Assembly (NCBI RefSeq): GCF_038024875.1 | Contig: NZ_CP136136.1 | Coordinates: 496,001 to 560,000 of the forward strand | Source of the DNA: Gordonia rubripertincta | Lineage (GTDB): Bacteria > Actinomycetota > Actinomycetes > Mycobacteriales > Mycobacteriaceae | Direction: 5' to 3' | Length of the DNA: 64,000 nt | Part shown: in pieces, positions 9,353-17,890 of the stretch | Layout of the letters: each line of letters begins with the position of its first letter | Numbering within the stretch: position 1 is the stretch's first letter | Position numbers and translations under genes: made by a program | Notes under the pieces: model-generated | Seen by the model: the letters and a program-made list of their open reading frames with translations, nothing else | The model's database searches: none | What the model was told of the DNA's origin: nothing

Positions 9353-10171
9353 TCAGGACGCGAAGTAGTCGTCGAGGGTCACCATGCGCAGCTTTCGTTG
9401 ACGGATGATGTCGACGAGCTTCGGATAGACCTTGGTGACGGGGTCGTGGTTGGCGTGGCCGATCACTACGGTCTGCGGCCGGAAGTATTTGCGTGCGCAC
9501 TGCACGAGGTACTTCTCGGTGATCAGGCCGGAGTCCGACAGTGACCCGTACCAGAGCGTCGGCATGGTGTAGCCGAGGTCGGCGGCCACGGCGTCCACCG
9601 ACGCGTTGTGATAGCCGAAGGGCGGGCGGTAGTAGGGCGTGCCGTCAACGCCGTACTGGTTTTTCAGGAACCGTTTGGTCCGGCCCAGTTCGTCGGCGAT
9701 GCCCTTGGCCGAGAGCTCGGTGAGCGCCGGATGTGTCCAGGTGTGGTTGCCAAGCTGGATCTGCCCGGACTCGACGAGCGGCCGCAGATCCGCCCGGTGG
9801 TCGGTCCAGCCGTCGAACGATCCGGTCACGAAGAAGGTGAAGCGTGCGCCGGTGTCCTGGGCGAACTTCACGTAGGCGCCGATGACCTCCGAGCTGGCAC
9901 CGTCGTCGACCGTGAGCGCGATGTGCCGACCCTTGCCGGGCAGGCCGGTGATCGGCTCGCCGGGCAACGGGTGGCGCGTGCCGACCGCCGGGGGCAGCAG
10001 GCCCGCGGGTGACACCGACGGCGTGATCGAGCTGGGCGCCGTGGGTGTGGGCGGGGTCGAGGGCATGATCTCGGCGGCCGGGACCGGCGAGGCGCAACCG
10101 GCCAGCGTGTTCGCGGTCAGGGCTCCCACCGTGCCGGCCGCGAGTATCGCGAGGAGATCGCGTCGTTCCAT
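9353..10171 (-). CDS. polysaccharide deacetylase (NodB/CE4) lipoprotein
   Basis: 272 residues. The N-terminus MERRDLLAILAAG has a twin-arginine-like start and a lipobox (L-A-G-C) ending at Cys26, so the protein is probably an exported, lipid-anchored enzyme. A Pro/Ser/Thr-rich spacer (27-70) precedes the NodB domain. There the motif-1 aspartates are in LTVDDGASS (usually TFDDG), the metal-binding histidines in GNHTWTHP, and PYYRPPFGYHN supplies the motif-3 Arg. It should remove acetyl groups from a cell-wall or exopolysaccharide sugar. Monocistronic; no neighbour indicates the substrate. Confidence 0.87.
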   Translation of the reverse strand: MERRDLLAILAAGTVGALTANTLAGCASPVPAAEIMPSTPPTPTAPSSITPSVSPAGLLPPAVGTRHPLPGEPITGLPGKGRHIALTVDDGASSEVIGAYVKFAQDTGARFTFFVTGSFDGWTDHRADLRPLVESGQIQLGNHTWTHPALTELSAKGIADELGRTKRFLKNQYGVDGTPYYRPPFGYHNASVDAVAADLGYTMPTLWYGSLSDSGLITEKYLVQCARKYFRPQTVVIGHANHDPVTKVYPKLVDIIRQRKLRMVTLDDYFAS

Positions 10172-10219
10172 GCCGGCAATTTAAGGCATAACCGACATTT
10201 TCGACTCATCGATGCAGGC

Positions 10220-11131
10220 TCACCACGTCATCTCGTCACGACATCGCCCTTGATCGTCGTTGTCCACCTGAACCGTGGCGTGCTCGAGCCCGTGACGGGC
10301 CAGGACGGCCTGCGCGGCGGGCAGCACCTCCGAATTGGGCCGGGTGCTGCCCAGGTGCACGGTGGCGACGTCCATGCCGGTGGTCAGCGTCCAGACGTGC
10401 AGGTCGTGGACATCGTCGACGGTGGGGATTCCGGCGAGGTCGGAGCGCAGCGTCTCCACATCGATGTGGGCGGGGGCCTGCTGGTTGAGGATGCGCAACG
10501 CGTCGATCGCCAGCCGGAGCGCACGCGGCACCACCCACAGGGCGATGAGGACCGCGACCACGATGTCGGCGTAACCCCAGCCGGTGGTCAGCGCGACGAT
10601 GCCGGCCATCAGGACCCCGACGCTGCCGACGGCGTCGGCCAGGACCTCGAGGTAGGCGCCGCGGACGGCGATGGACTCCTTCGCATCGGCGCGGAGCAGG
10701 AGCATCACCATGAGGTTCACCGCCAGACCCAGCAGGGCGACGATGATCAGCGTCAGGCCGGGGACCTGGGGATCGTTGCCGATGCGCTCGATGGCCTCGA
10801 TCAAGACGAAGGCCGCGACCCCGATGAGCAGGACCGCGTTGGCGACGGCCGTGAACACCTCGGCCCGATGCCAGCCGAAGCTACGGGTGTCGGTGGTCCG
10901 GCCGTGACGACCCAGCAGCAGCGCGATCAGACCCATGATCAGTGCGACGACATCGGTGAGCATGTGCCCCGCGTCGGCGATCAGGGCGAGCGAGTTGACC
11001 AGGATGCCGGTGACGAGCTCCACGACGAAGAATCCGCCGATGAGCGCGACCGCCAGCACCATCGGCCACAGCCGCCGCTCCCCTGCGGCACCGGCGCCGG
11101 GGGTGTGGGAATGCGAATGTGAGTGACCCAT
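10220..11131 (-). CDS. cation diffusion facilitator (CzcD/ZitB-like) metal exporter
   Basis: 303-residue CDF transporter that exports Zn2+/Co2+/Cd2+ in exchange for protons. The N-terminus is His-rich (GHSHSHSHTPG). Six helices follow, with the transport-site HxxxD pairs in ADAGHMLTD and in EVLADAVGSVG. The cytosolic C-terminal domain (about 210-303) carries HDLHVWTLTTGMDVATVHL and ends with an Asp/His-poor tail. The upstream palindrome at 11145-11164 resembles an ArsR/SmtB operator, so induction by metal is likely. No regulator gene lies next to it. Confidence 0.92.
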   Translation of the reverse strand: MGHSHSHSHTPGAGAAGERRLWPMVLAVALIGGFFVVELVTGILVNSLALIADAGHMLTDVVALIMGLIALLLGRHGRTTDTRSFGWHRAEVFTAVANAVLLIGVAAFVLIEAIERIGNDPQVPGLTLIIVALLGLAVNLMVMLLLRADAKESIAVRGAYLEVLADAVGSVGVLMAGIVALTTGWGYADIVVAVLIALWVVPRALRLAIDALRILNQQAPAHIDVETLRSDLAGIPTVDDVHDLHVWTLTTGMDVATVHLGSTRPNSEVLPAAQAVLARHGLEHATVQVDNDDQGRCRDEMTW

Positions 11132-11144
11132 GATGGCGGTAAAT

Positions 11145-11164
11145 ATATGCGGAAGTTCGCATAT
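11145..11164. promoter_or_regulatory. palindromic operator upstream of the CDF exporter (ArsR/SmtB-like)
   Basis: A perfect inverted repeat, ATATGCG and CGCATAT, separated by 6 bp, lies 14 bp upstream of the CDF start codon. ATAT-N-ATAT palindromes of this kind are typical targets of ArsR/SmtB-type metal sensors such as those controlling mycobacterial metal exporters. The assignment is by resemblance and position only. Confidence 0.55.
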
Positions 11165-11200
11165 GTGGCAACAGACCCACCGCGTGCCCGCGAGTCCGTC

Positions 11201-12322
11201 TCAGCTTCGCAGCGTGGCGAGCGCCGACGAGCGGCGCAGGCCGGCGATCATCAGCAGGTCGACGAGCAGGGAGCGGATCTCCGCGAGCAGCGCGGCCTCG
11301 GAGAGGTGGCTGTTGACGGCCAGGTCGGTCGGCGCCTTCCGCACGATCGAGCGGATGACGCGTGCGGCCTCGACGGGATCGGGGTCTTCTCCGGGATCGG
11401 CGAGCATCATCTCCCGCAGCACCTCGAACGCGCCGCCCACGTCTTCGATGATCTCGATGATCGCCGGTTGCACCCGCTCACCACGCTGCGTGACGGCCAG
11501 GGACCGACGGGCGATGATCCGGAAGTTGCGGACCGCATTGTCGATCGGATCCGCGGTTCTCACCAGCCGGTCGAGACGGTCGCGCGAACCCCAGTACAGC
11601 GGCGAGATCCGGGTGACCTCCCGGCCACCGGTCATGTCGGCACGCATGTTGTTGATGGCCGCCTGCGTCCCGCGCGCGGCCTCGAGCGCCGCGGCGATCG
11701 TATCCGCGTCTCCCGCACGCAAACCCGCAGCGACCGACCGCGCCGCGTCGCGGATGGTCAGGAGAACCCCCGCCGCATCCTCCCGTGCCCGGTTGGCCGG
11801 GTTCACCGGGAACAACGCGGCCACGAGAATTCCGAGGACCCCACCGATCAGCGCGTCGAGCGCCCGATGGAACCCGGCGACACCGCCGGGCGGCAGCAGG
11901 GTCGCGACCAGGACCGCCGACGACGCCGCCTGCATGGGGATCAGCAGTCCGTCATCGAGCACGACCGCCAGCGACATCGCCAGGACGACGACGACCATGA
12001 CCTGCCAGGCTCCCTCGCCGACCCAGCCGATGAAAAGGTCTCCGACGAGGATGCCGATCGCGACACCGCCGACGAGTTCGACCGACCGACGCCAGCGGCG
12101 TCCCAGGCCCAGTCCCAACGAGATGACCGCCGCAATGGGCGCGAAGAACGGGTCCGGATGCGCGAAGACGTGCGTCGCGACCCACCAGGCGATTCCCGCC
12201 GCCAGCGCACACTGGATGATCGGGATCAGGGAGACCTTCAGACGACGGAGGCGTCGCCTCAGAGTCGCGGGCAGGGAGTCGTAGACCCTGCGCGGGAACC
12301 ATGCGCTCGCGGCTGCCGACAT
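11201..12322 (-). CDS. FUSC-family (aromatic acid exporter-like) membrane protein
   Basis: 373 residues. Hydrophobic segments between residues 30 and 165 (for example ALAAGIAWWVATHVF, FFAPIAAVISLGLGLGRRWRRSVE, VGGVAIGILVGDLF) form the half-sized fusaric-acid-resistance membrane domain, including the family's GRRWRRSVE-type loop. A soluble helical C-terminal half follows with many Arg/Glu pairs. Relatives export aromatic acids or have unknown roles. It lies 19 bp downstream of the DUF3151 gene on the same strand, and the CDF operator sits just past its 3' end. Confidence 0.82.
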   Translation of the reverse strand: MSAAASAWFPRRVYDSLPATLRRRLRRLKVSLIPIIQCALAAGIAWWVATHVFAHPDPFFAPIAAVISLGLGLGRRWRRSVELVGGVAIGILVGDLFIGWVGEGAWQVMVVVVLAMSLAVVLDDGLLIPMQAASSAVLVATLLPPGGVAGFHRALDALIGGVLGILVAALFPVNPANRAREDAAGVLLTIRDAARSVAAGLRAGDADTIAAALEAARGTQAAINNMRADMTGGREVTRISPLYWGSRDRLDRLVRTADPIDNAVRNFRIIARRSLAVTQRGERVQPAIIEIIEDVGGAFEVLREMMLADPGEDPDPVEAARVIRSIVRKAPTDLAVNSHLSEAALLAEIRSLLVDLLMIAGLRRSSALATLRS

Positions 12323-12341
12323 TCGACGAGTCGCGGGTCGA

Positions 12342-12788
12342 TCAGACCAGGCCGAGCTCGGCGGCCGCCCTGGGGTCGCTGTCGTTGAGGAGGTCGAGGC
12401 AGCGCAGGTGCTCGTCCTCTTCCCCGATCAGTTCGGCGGCCCGGGCGAGAGCACCGACGCATCGCAGAAAGCCGCGGTTGGGTTCGTGGCTCCACGGGAC
12501 GGGACCGAAGCCCTTCCACCCATGGCGACGCAGCTGGTCGAGCCCGCGGTGGTAGCCGGTTCGCGCGTAGGCGTAGGCGGCGATGACCGCACCGGTGTCA
12601 CCGGCCTCGCCGGCTGCGGTCGAGGTCTCGAGCGCCGCCTCGGCGAGATAGGCCCAGGCGATGGAGGCGGTGGGATGGGCGGCCGCGACCTCGGCCGGGA
12701 CTGCCCCGTTGAGCAGGTCCGACTCGGCGTCGTCGTCGCCGGTGAGCAGAACCGGTTGCGGGCCGAGGAGATCTCCGAAAGACGTCAT
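12342..12788 (-). CDS. DUF3151 protein (Rv0360c-like)
   Basis: 148-residue cytosolic protein, MTSFGDLLGPQPVLLTG at the start and the family-typical RTGYHRGLDQLRRHGWKG and HEPNRGFLRCVGALARAA segments. Mycobacteriales carry it next to fba, as here (Rv0360c near Rv0363c). Function unknown; the helical, Trp/His-containing core suggests a tetratricopeptide-like or enzyme-associated fold, but that is a guess. ATG 12788 is preceded by an A/T-rich stretch and no other start fits. The open frame continues far upstream on this strand only as an antisense shadow of the acidic membrane protein gene. Confidence 0.9.
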   Translation of the reverse strand: MTSFGDLLGPQPVLLTGDDDAESDLLNGAVPAEVAAAHPTASIAWAYLAEAALETSTAAGEAGDTGAVIAAYAYARTGYHRGLDQLRRHGWKGFGPVPWSHEPNRGFLRCVGALARAAELIGEEDEHLRCLDLLNDSDPRAAAELGLV

Positions 12789-12956
12789 GTACCCATTCAA
12801 GCATCGAGCCCGCTCGGGTGAGCGTATCGACCGAACGCCGTAGTGCTGGACCTGCCGACGATTCGCTAGGGTGAATGGCGCAATCGGTCCTGCCACCGGG
12901 CTACTCGGTGGCCGGACCGAAACCATGCGATGGGCAGAATGCGGGGTGATCAGTCG

Positions 12957-15015
12957 ATGGCTCGATCCGACAAGCCGAGAGCCGCTGTCACCAAAGCACT
13001 TTCGACGCTGCGCCAGGTTCGGGACGAACGTCGTGCACGACGCAACGGTCAATCGGGTTCCGCCACCGGGCCCGGTTCGTCCGCCCCAGGTGGCGCCGGT
13101 GCACGTCGAGACCCCTCCGGCCGGCCCGACGCAGGTCCCGGCGAGACACCGGCCACCGCCCCGTCGCGGCCGCCCGAACCCGCGACGGAAGCCGGATCTC
13201 GTCCGGACACCGCGGACACCACCCCGGATACTGTTCGGACCGGCGACGACGCCGAGAACCAGAGCACCAGCAGAGAGGGCCACGAGCCAGCCGTGGACGA
13301 TCCCACCCCAGAACGACACCGCCGAGAACCGGGCCGACGACGCAGCGGACACCGGCAAAGACTCTTCTGACGCGCAGACCCCCGCGCGGAAGGCACCGGC
13401 CACGGCGCCGAAGCCCAAGGGTGGGCGCGGGATCGACGGTGCGACCCAGATCATCAGCCGGGACAACCTGCCGTCGCCGGAGGATCTCGAGGATCTGGAC
13501 TCGATCGACCCACTCGGCACCGACGACGCGGACACTCCCGATCCAGACACGTCCGTCACCGAGGAGACGCCGGCCGAGCCGGTGAGCAAGCCCGCCCGTC
13601 TGGGGCCGAGCGACTCCCAGACCACCGTCATCCGCCGTGAGGACCTCCCGGACCCGAGCGAGCTCGAGGATCTCGACGACATCGACGTGACCTCCGCGGC
13701 GCCCGAGCCGGAAGCCGAGCCCGAGCCGGAAGCCGAGCCCGAGGAACCCGCCGAGATCGCGGCCGACGAGCCTGCGGAGCAGGACGTCACCGCGGAGTCG
13801 ACGGACGCAGAAGAGCCGGGCACGGTCGAGACGGGCGCGGTCGAGACGGGGACGGCGGAAGCCACCGACGAGGCGGAGACCGACGAGACCGACGGATCCG
13901 GGGCGGGCGCAGCTGCGGTCGCGGCCGGCGCCGTGGGCGCGACAGCCGTCGGTACTGCCGCCGGTGGCACCGACGAGGCCGACGAGGCGACCCCTGACGA
14001 GGCCGACCAGGTCGACGCCGCGGCCGAGAGCGAAGAACCCGTCGCCGACGCGGAATCAGGCCCGGCGGCAGACGACGCCGAGGACGCCGACGCGGCCGCC
14101 ACCGGGACCGAGGATGCGGTCGACGCCGCCGACGAGGTCGAGGAACCCACAGCTGAACCCGAGCCGACCGAACCCGAGGTCGCGGAGTCCGAAGAAGCAG
14201 AGCCAGAAAAAGCAGAACCCGAGGTCACCGAGCCCGAGACCGTCGATGCCGACGCGGCCGGCGACACCGGAACCGACGACGAGGTGCCGGCCGAGGCACC
14301 CACCGAGGCGATGTCCCTGGCGAAAGTCGAGGACGACCCCGCGACGGCTGCGCCGGAGGACGAGCCCGCGGACGACTCCGATGCCGCCACGAAGGTCATC
14401 CCTGCTGCAGCTGCAGCCGCTGCGGGCGCGGCTGCTGCCGGCGCGAAGGCTGCGACGCCGGACGAGCGCACCGACACCGTCCCCGAGCCCGCGGTCACCG
14501 CACCGTCGACCGGTGAGTGGACGACCACGACCCACCAGCCTCAGGTCATCCCCGGCAGCAAGCCGTCGAAGGCCACCAAGAAACGCGGCAAGGGTCCGCT
14601 GATCGCCGTCGTCGCGCTCCTCGTGGTGCTCGTGGCGGCCATCGGCGGCATCTTCGCCTACCAGAACATGACGGCGACCCCGCCGGCCGACGAGGCCGCC
14701 GAGGTCGCGCTGGACTACACGACCGCGCTGTACGAGGGTGATCTCGAGACCCTGCGGTCGGTGACGTGTGGCGAGCTGCACGCCTTCTACGAGGACTTCG
14801 ACGACGCCGCCTACCGGAAGACCTACGACGCGCAGAAGGCCCGCAACGAGCTCGTCCAGACGCAGGCGATCAACGCCGTCCGGGTCGTCGAGGGCGGCGA
14901 TCTGGCCGTTGTCGAGGTCGTCGCGGTGCACACGAGCTCGCCGGAGACCCCCGAGACCGTGACGCTGAACCTGCAGCGCGAAGGCGATGCCTGGAAGGTG
15001 TGCAACCCCACGTGA
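12957..15015 (+). CDS. acidic Ala/Glu/Asp-rich single-pass membrane protein, Rv0361-like, with apparent +1 frameshift
   Basis: Restored length about 685 residues. The N-terminus (MARSDKPRAAVTKALSTLRQVRDERR) and a following Asp/Thr/Pro-rich part lie in one frame until 13306-13309. The rest is in another frame, and removing one C from the C4 run in CACCCCAG (13304-13311) joins them. The long cytosolic part contains two related blocks, SRDNLPSPEDLEDLDSID and RREDLPDPSELEDLDDID, then hundreds of acidic/Ala residues. One membrane helix (GPLIAVVALLVVLVAAIGGIFAY) follows near residue 575. The extracytoplasmic C-terminal domain of about 110 residues (EVALDYTTALYEGDLETLRSVTC) resembles the NTF2-like domain of Rv0361. 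ATG 12957 is preceded by GGGGTGA; in-frame ATGs also occur at 12930 and 12939. Confidence 0.72.
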
Positions 15016-15320
15016 CCGGCGGTCAGGGGTGGGGTCCCCCGTCGACCACAACCCCGCCGCCGCAACATGTCCCGGCCCCGGTCGGGTTCGATGCCCTGCC
15101 GGATTACCGGGATCAGGGATCGGACGTGCCCGCCTACTTCACCCCTCCGCGCCCCACACCTGCGCCGGTGTCGAGCGGTCCGTCGCGGCGTATCCGGCCC
15201 ACACACCCCCGGAGGTCGGGTGCACGTTCCGGTTCACGCACCGATCCCGCGGTCCTCGTCTCCGCGCTCGTGATGATCGCCCTGGCGGTGGCGGTGATGG
15301 TCGGGTTGCTGACCTCCTGA
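15012..15320 (+). CDS. Pro-rich small membrane protein
   Basis: 102 residues starting at a GTG that overlaps the previous stop codon (GTGA), so it is probably translationally coupled to the Rv0361-like gene. The N-terminal 75 residues are Pro/Thr/Ser/Arg-rich (PPSTTTPPPQHVPAPVGFD, FTPPRPTPAPVSSGPSRR). One hydrophobic helix (AVLVSALVMIALAVAVMVGLL) ends the protein, giving a C-terminal membrane anchor with the proline-rich part probably cytosolic. No family recognised. Confidence 0.65.
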   Translation: MTGGQGWGPPSTTTPPPQHVPAPVGFDALPDYRDQGSDVPAYFTPPRPTPAPVSSGPSRRIRPTHPRRSGARSGSRTDPAVLVSALVMIALAVAVMVGLLTS

Positions 15321-15422
15321 TCGGGCCACCGTCGTTTCGCCTCCCCGGTGTCGGGTAAGCGCCGGACCGAACCCACGTCGAGCCCGCTGCGTGACACCCA
15401 CCGAATTCCCGGGAGGAACGCC

Positions 15423-16151
15423 ATGCTCCGATCACTGGCCGACCAGACCGAAGACCAACTGGGTGGACGCCGCTCGGTCCTGAGTCGCCAGAAGCGGGAC
15501 CACGTCGACCTGGACCGCCTCATCAAGGCCGCCTAGAGCGCCAACGGGCACCACCGCGAGGCGGTTCTCACCGAGCTGTGCCGACTCGTCTTCCCCCACG
15601 CCTTCGCCGAAGAGGCAGTGCTGTGGCCGGCCATCCGCCGCCGCCTCGCCGACGGTGAGCAGCTCACGCTGGAGATCGAGAAGGAACACCAGGCGATCAA
15701 CGAACTCTTCACCACGCTGGAAACCCTCGACGCCGACTCCGACGAGCACCATCGGCTGTTCGCCGAGATCACCCGCCTCCTACGGGAAGATGTCCGCGAC
15801 GAGGAGGACGTCCTGCTCCCGCGGCTGCAGGAGGCGACCGACCGCGACGAACTCGTGCGCCTGGGCACGTGGTCGCAGATCGTCCGGTCCACCGCTCCCA
15901 CGCGACCGCACCCGGTGGTGGCCCGACGCCCGCCGGGCAACGCGATCGCCGCGGCACCGCTCACCGCGCTGGATCGTTTCCGCGACCTGCTCGACGCGGC
16001 AGCGCGTAGTGACCGACCCTGGTCGTCGGCGGCGCGCTCGACCAGTGGCGTCGTCGCGACCGCCGCGGGCGCGATCGAGCACCTCCCGCCGCTGACGCGG
16101 GGCGAGCGTCCGGCGACCAGGACCTCCCATGCCGGGAAGCACCGGCGCTGA
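15423..16151 (+). pseudogene. hemerythrin HHE-domain protein interrupted by in-frame UAG
   Basis: A strong ribosome site (GGGAGGA) precedes ATG 15423. The reading MLRSLADQTEDQLGGRR... runs 37 codons to TAG at 15534-15536, then continues in the same frame for about 205 codons. The continuation is clearly an HHE-type hemerythrin: NGHHREAVLTELCRLVFPHAFAEEAVLWPAI, then EKEHQAINELF and DEHHRLFAEITRLLREDVRDEEDVLLPRLQE, carrying the His/Glu di-iron ligands. The start, downstream frame and conserved spacing are intact, so a single base change (for example from GAG or CAG) is the simplest explanation, either true or a sequence error. If real, only a 37-residue peptide or a start-downstream fragment is made. 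Confidence 0.8.
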
Positions 16152-16184
16152 CCCGGCCGAGACCGACCAGGACCGCGAAAACAG

Positions 16185-16218
16185 TTCTGCCCGCACCCTG
16201 GCAAGGGTGCGGGCAGAA
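16185..16218 (-). terminator. fba intrinsic terminator
   Basis: Perfect 15-bp inverted repeat (TTCTGCCCGCACCCT and its complement) with a 4-nt loop, just downstream of the fba stop. Read on the minus strand it is followed by CTGTTTT, giving the U-rich tail. It also separates fba from the convergent hemerythrin gene. Confidence 0.85.
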
Positions 16219-16229
16219 GTGTCAGACGA

Positions 16230-17267
16230 TCAGGCGGTCAGCGACTTGCCGTTCGACTTGAGGTCGTTGCACGCCTCGACGACGCGCTCGCTCATGCTGG
16301 CCTCGGCCTTCTTCGACCAGCTGCGCGGGTCGTAGACCTTCTTGTTGCCCACGTCGCCGTCGACCTTGAGGACGCCGTCGTAGTTGCCGAACATGTGGCC
16401 GGCGACCGGACGGGTGTAGGCGTACTGGGTGTCGGTGTCGACGTTCATCTTCACCACGCCGTAGCTGAGCGCCTCGTCGATCTCGCTCTTCAGCGAGCCC
16501 GAGCCGCCGTGGAAGACGAAGTCGAAAGGCTTGGCACCATCGGCAAGACCCAGCTTCTTGGCGGCAACCTCCTGGCCGGTGTTCAGCACGTCGGGACGCA
16601 GCTTGACGTTGCCCGGCTTGTAGACGCCGTGGACGTTGCCGAACGTGGCGGCGAGCAGGTAGCGGTTGCCCGAGTCGCTGGCGCCCAGTGCCTCGATGGT
16701 CTTCTCGAAGTCCTCGGGCGTGGTGAACAGCTTGTCGTTGATCTCGTTCTCGACGCCGTCCTCTTCACCGCCGACCACGCCGATCTCGATCTCCAGGATG
16801 ATGTTGGCCGCGCCCGCCTTGGCGAGGAGCTCCTTGGCGATCTCCAGGTTCTCGTCGAGCGGCACGGCGCTTCCGTCCCACATGTGCGACTGGAACAGCG
16901 GGTTCTGGCCGGCGTCGACGCGCTCCTGCGAGATCTGCAGCAGCGGACGCACGTAGGTGTCCAGCTTGTCCTTGGGGCAGTGGTCGGTGTGCAGGCCGAT
17001 GAGGACGTCGTACTTGGCGGCGACGACGTGTGCGAACTCGGCGAGTGCCACGGCACCGGTCACCATGTCCTTGACGCCCTGGCCCGAACCGAACTCGGCA
17101 CCGCCGGTCGAGAACTGGATGATGCCGTCACTGCCGGCGTCGGCGAAGCCCTTGATCGCGGCGTTGATGGTCGACGACGAGGTGCAGTTGATCGCGGGGA
17201 ATGCGTAACCGCCCTTCTTCGCCTTGTCGAACATCTCTGCGTACTGCTCCGGGGTTGCAATGGGCAT
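16230..17267 (-). CDS. fba: class II fructose-bisphosphate aldolase
   Basis: 345 residues. Zn2+-dependent cleavage of fructose-1,6-bisphosphate to dihydroxyacetone phosphate and glyceraldehyde-3-phosphate, reversible, in glycolysis and gluconeogenesis. Visible motifs: VLIGLHTDHCPKDKLD (catalytic Asp and a Zn His), ILEIEIGVVGGEEDG (metal Glu), NVHGVYKPGNVKL (Zn His), FVFHGGSGS (Zn His and phosphate loop) and KMNVDTDTQYAY. A GGAGGAT ribosome site precedes the ATG. The position near DUF3151 and DedA matches M. tuberculosis Rv0363c. Confidence 0.97.
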   Translation of the reverse strand: MPIATPEQYAEMFDKAKKGGYAFPAINCTSSSTINAAIKGFADAGSDGIIQFSTGGAEFGSGQGVKDMVTGAVALAEFAHVVAAKYDVLIGLHTDHCPKDKLDTYVRPLLQISQERVDAGQNPLFQSHMWDGSAVPLDENLEIAKELLAKAGAANIILEIEIGVVGGEEDGVENEINDKLFTTPEDFEKTIEALGASDSGNRYLLAATFGNVHGVYKPGNVKLRPDVLNTGQEVAAKKLGLADGAKPFDFVFHGGSGSLKSEIDEALSYGVVKMNVDTDTQYAYTRPVAGHMFGNYDGVLKVDGDVGNKKVYDPRSWSKKAEASMSERVVEACNDLKSNGKSLTA

Positions 17268-17437
17268 CGACGAATCCTCCAGGGTGTTGATGTGCTCTGG
17301 TGTTCGGGTTCTCTCGCCGTCGGTTGTTCTCCGTGGCGAGCAGCCGGACTTCCCGCGGCCGGACTTCCCTCAGTATGGCAGGTGCCACACCGGCGGGTGC
17401 GCCCACCATTGGGCCCCGGACCTGCACCGTCCTCGAC

Positions 17438-17890
17438 TCAGGCGCGGGTGAGCAGCAACGGCGCGGCCAGCGGCGCGGACCACCGGCCGCCGGCGAAGGT
17501 CAGCCCGAGCAGCCGGTGGTCGTCGAGTGCCCGGAACTCGTCGCAGACCCACCGCCACGGCATCGGCCCGTCCTGCCCGTACGAACACACGATGACCGGG
17601 CGGCCGTCGAGCCATGAGCGCTCGAGCGTCACCTGCATGGGCATCAGCTCGCGGAGGGAGCCGTCGGCGTCGTCGACCAGGTTGACGGCGTCGCCCCCGG
17701 TGGCGAACCGCTTCCCGCGCCAGCCCCGCATCCCGCCGAGCGCGATCGCCCGCGGCGCCACCGCCTTCAGAGGGGCCGGTCCCACGAAGGTGATGAGGTA
17801 GTCGCCCGGGGCGGGCAGCGTGGTCGGGGGCGTCGTCTCCGAGAACAGGGTGCGCAGGCGACCCAGGGAGGTGGGCAGGATGGTGGTCAC
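17438..17890 (-). CDS. conserved hypothetical protein coupled to the GMC oxidoreductase
   Basis: 150 residues from GTG 17890, which overlaps the GMC stop codon (GTGA), so the two are probably co-translated. It contains GMRGWRGKRFATGGDAVN, a central LERSWLDGRPVIVCSYG and CDEFRALDDHRLLGLTF. A G-W-R-G element and an F-R-x-x-D-D-x-x-L-L-G segment faintly recall the GXWXG/DUF4334 family, but I would not assign it. No signal or membrane segment. Its partner suggests a role in oxidation of a sterol or alcohol. Confidence 0.68.
   Translation of the reverse strand: MTTILPTSLGRLRTLFSETTPPTTLPAPGDYLITFVGPAPLKAVAPRAIALGGMRGWRGKRFATGGDAVNLVDDADGSLRELMPMQVTLERSWLDGRPVIVCSYGQDGPMPWRWVCDEFRALDDHRLLGLTFAGGRWSAPLAAPLLLTRA

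Noticed and set aside
12342..14528. 728-codon open frame on the minus strand, Ala/Ser-rich
   Set aside because: Only its last 149 codons are the DUF3151 gene. The rest is antisense to the acidic membrane protein, where GC-rich repetitive codons leave no stops in reverse.
15423..16151. Pyrrolysine or other recoding at the hemerythrin UAG
   Set aside because: No pyl genes or UAG-decoding tRNA in the window, and UAG is used as an ordinary stop by neighbouring genes (for example dedA and the M20 gene).
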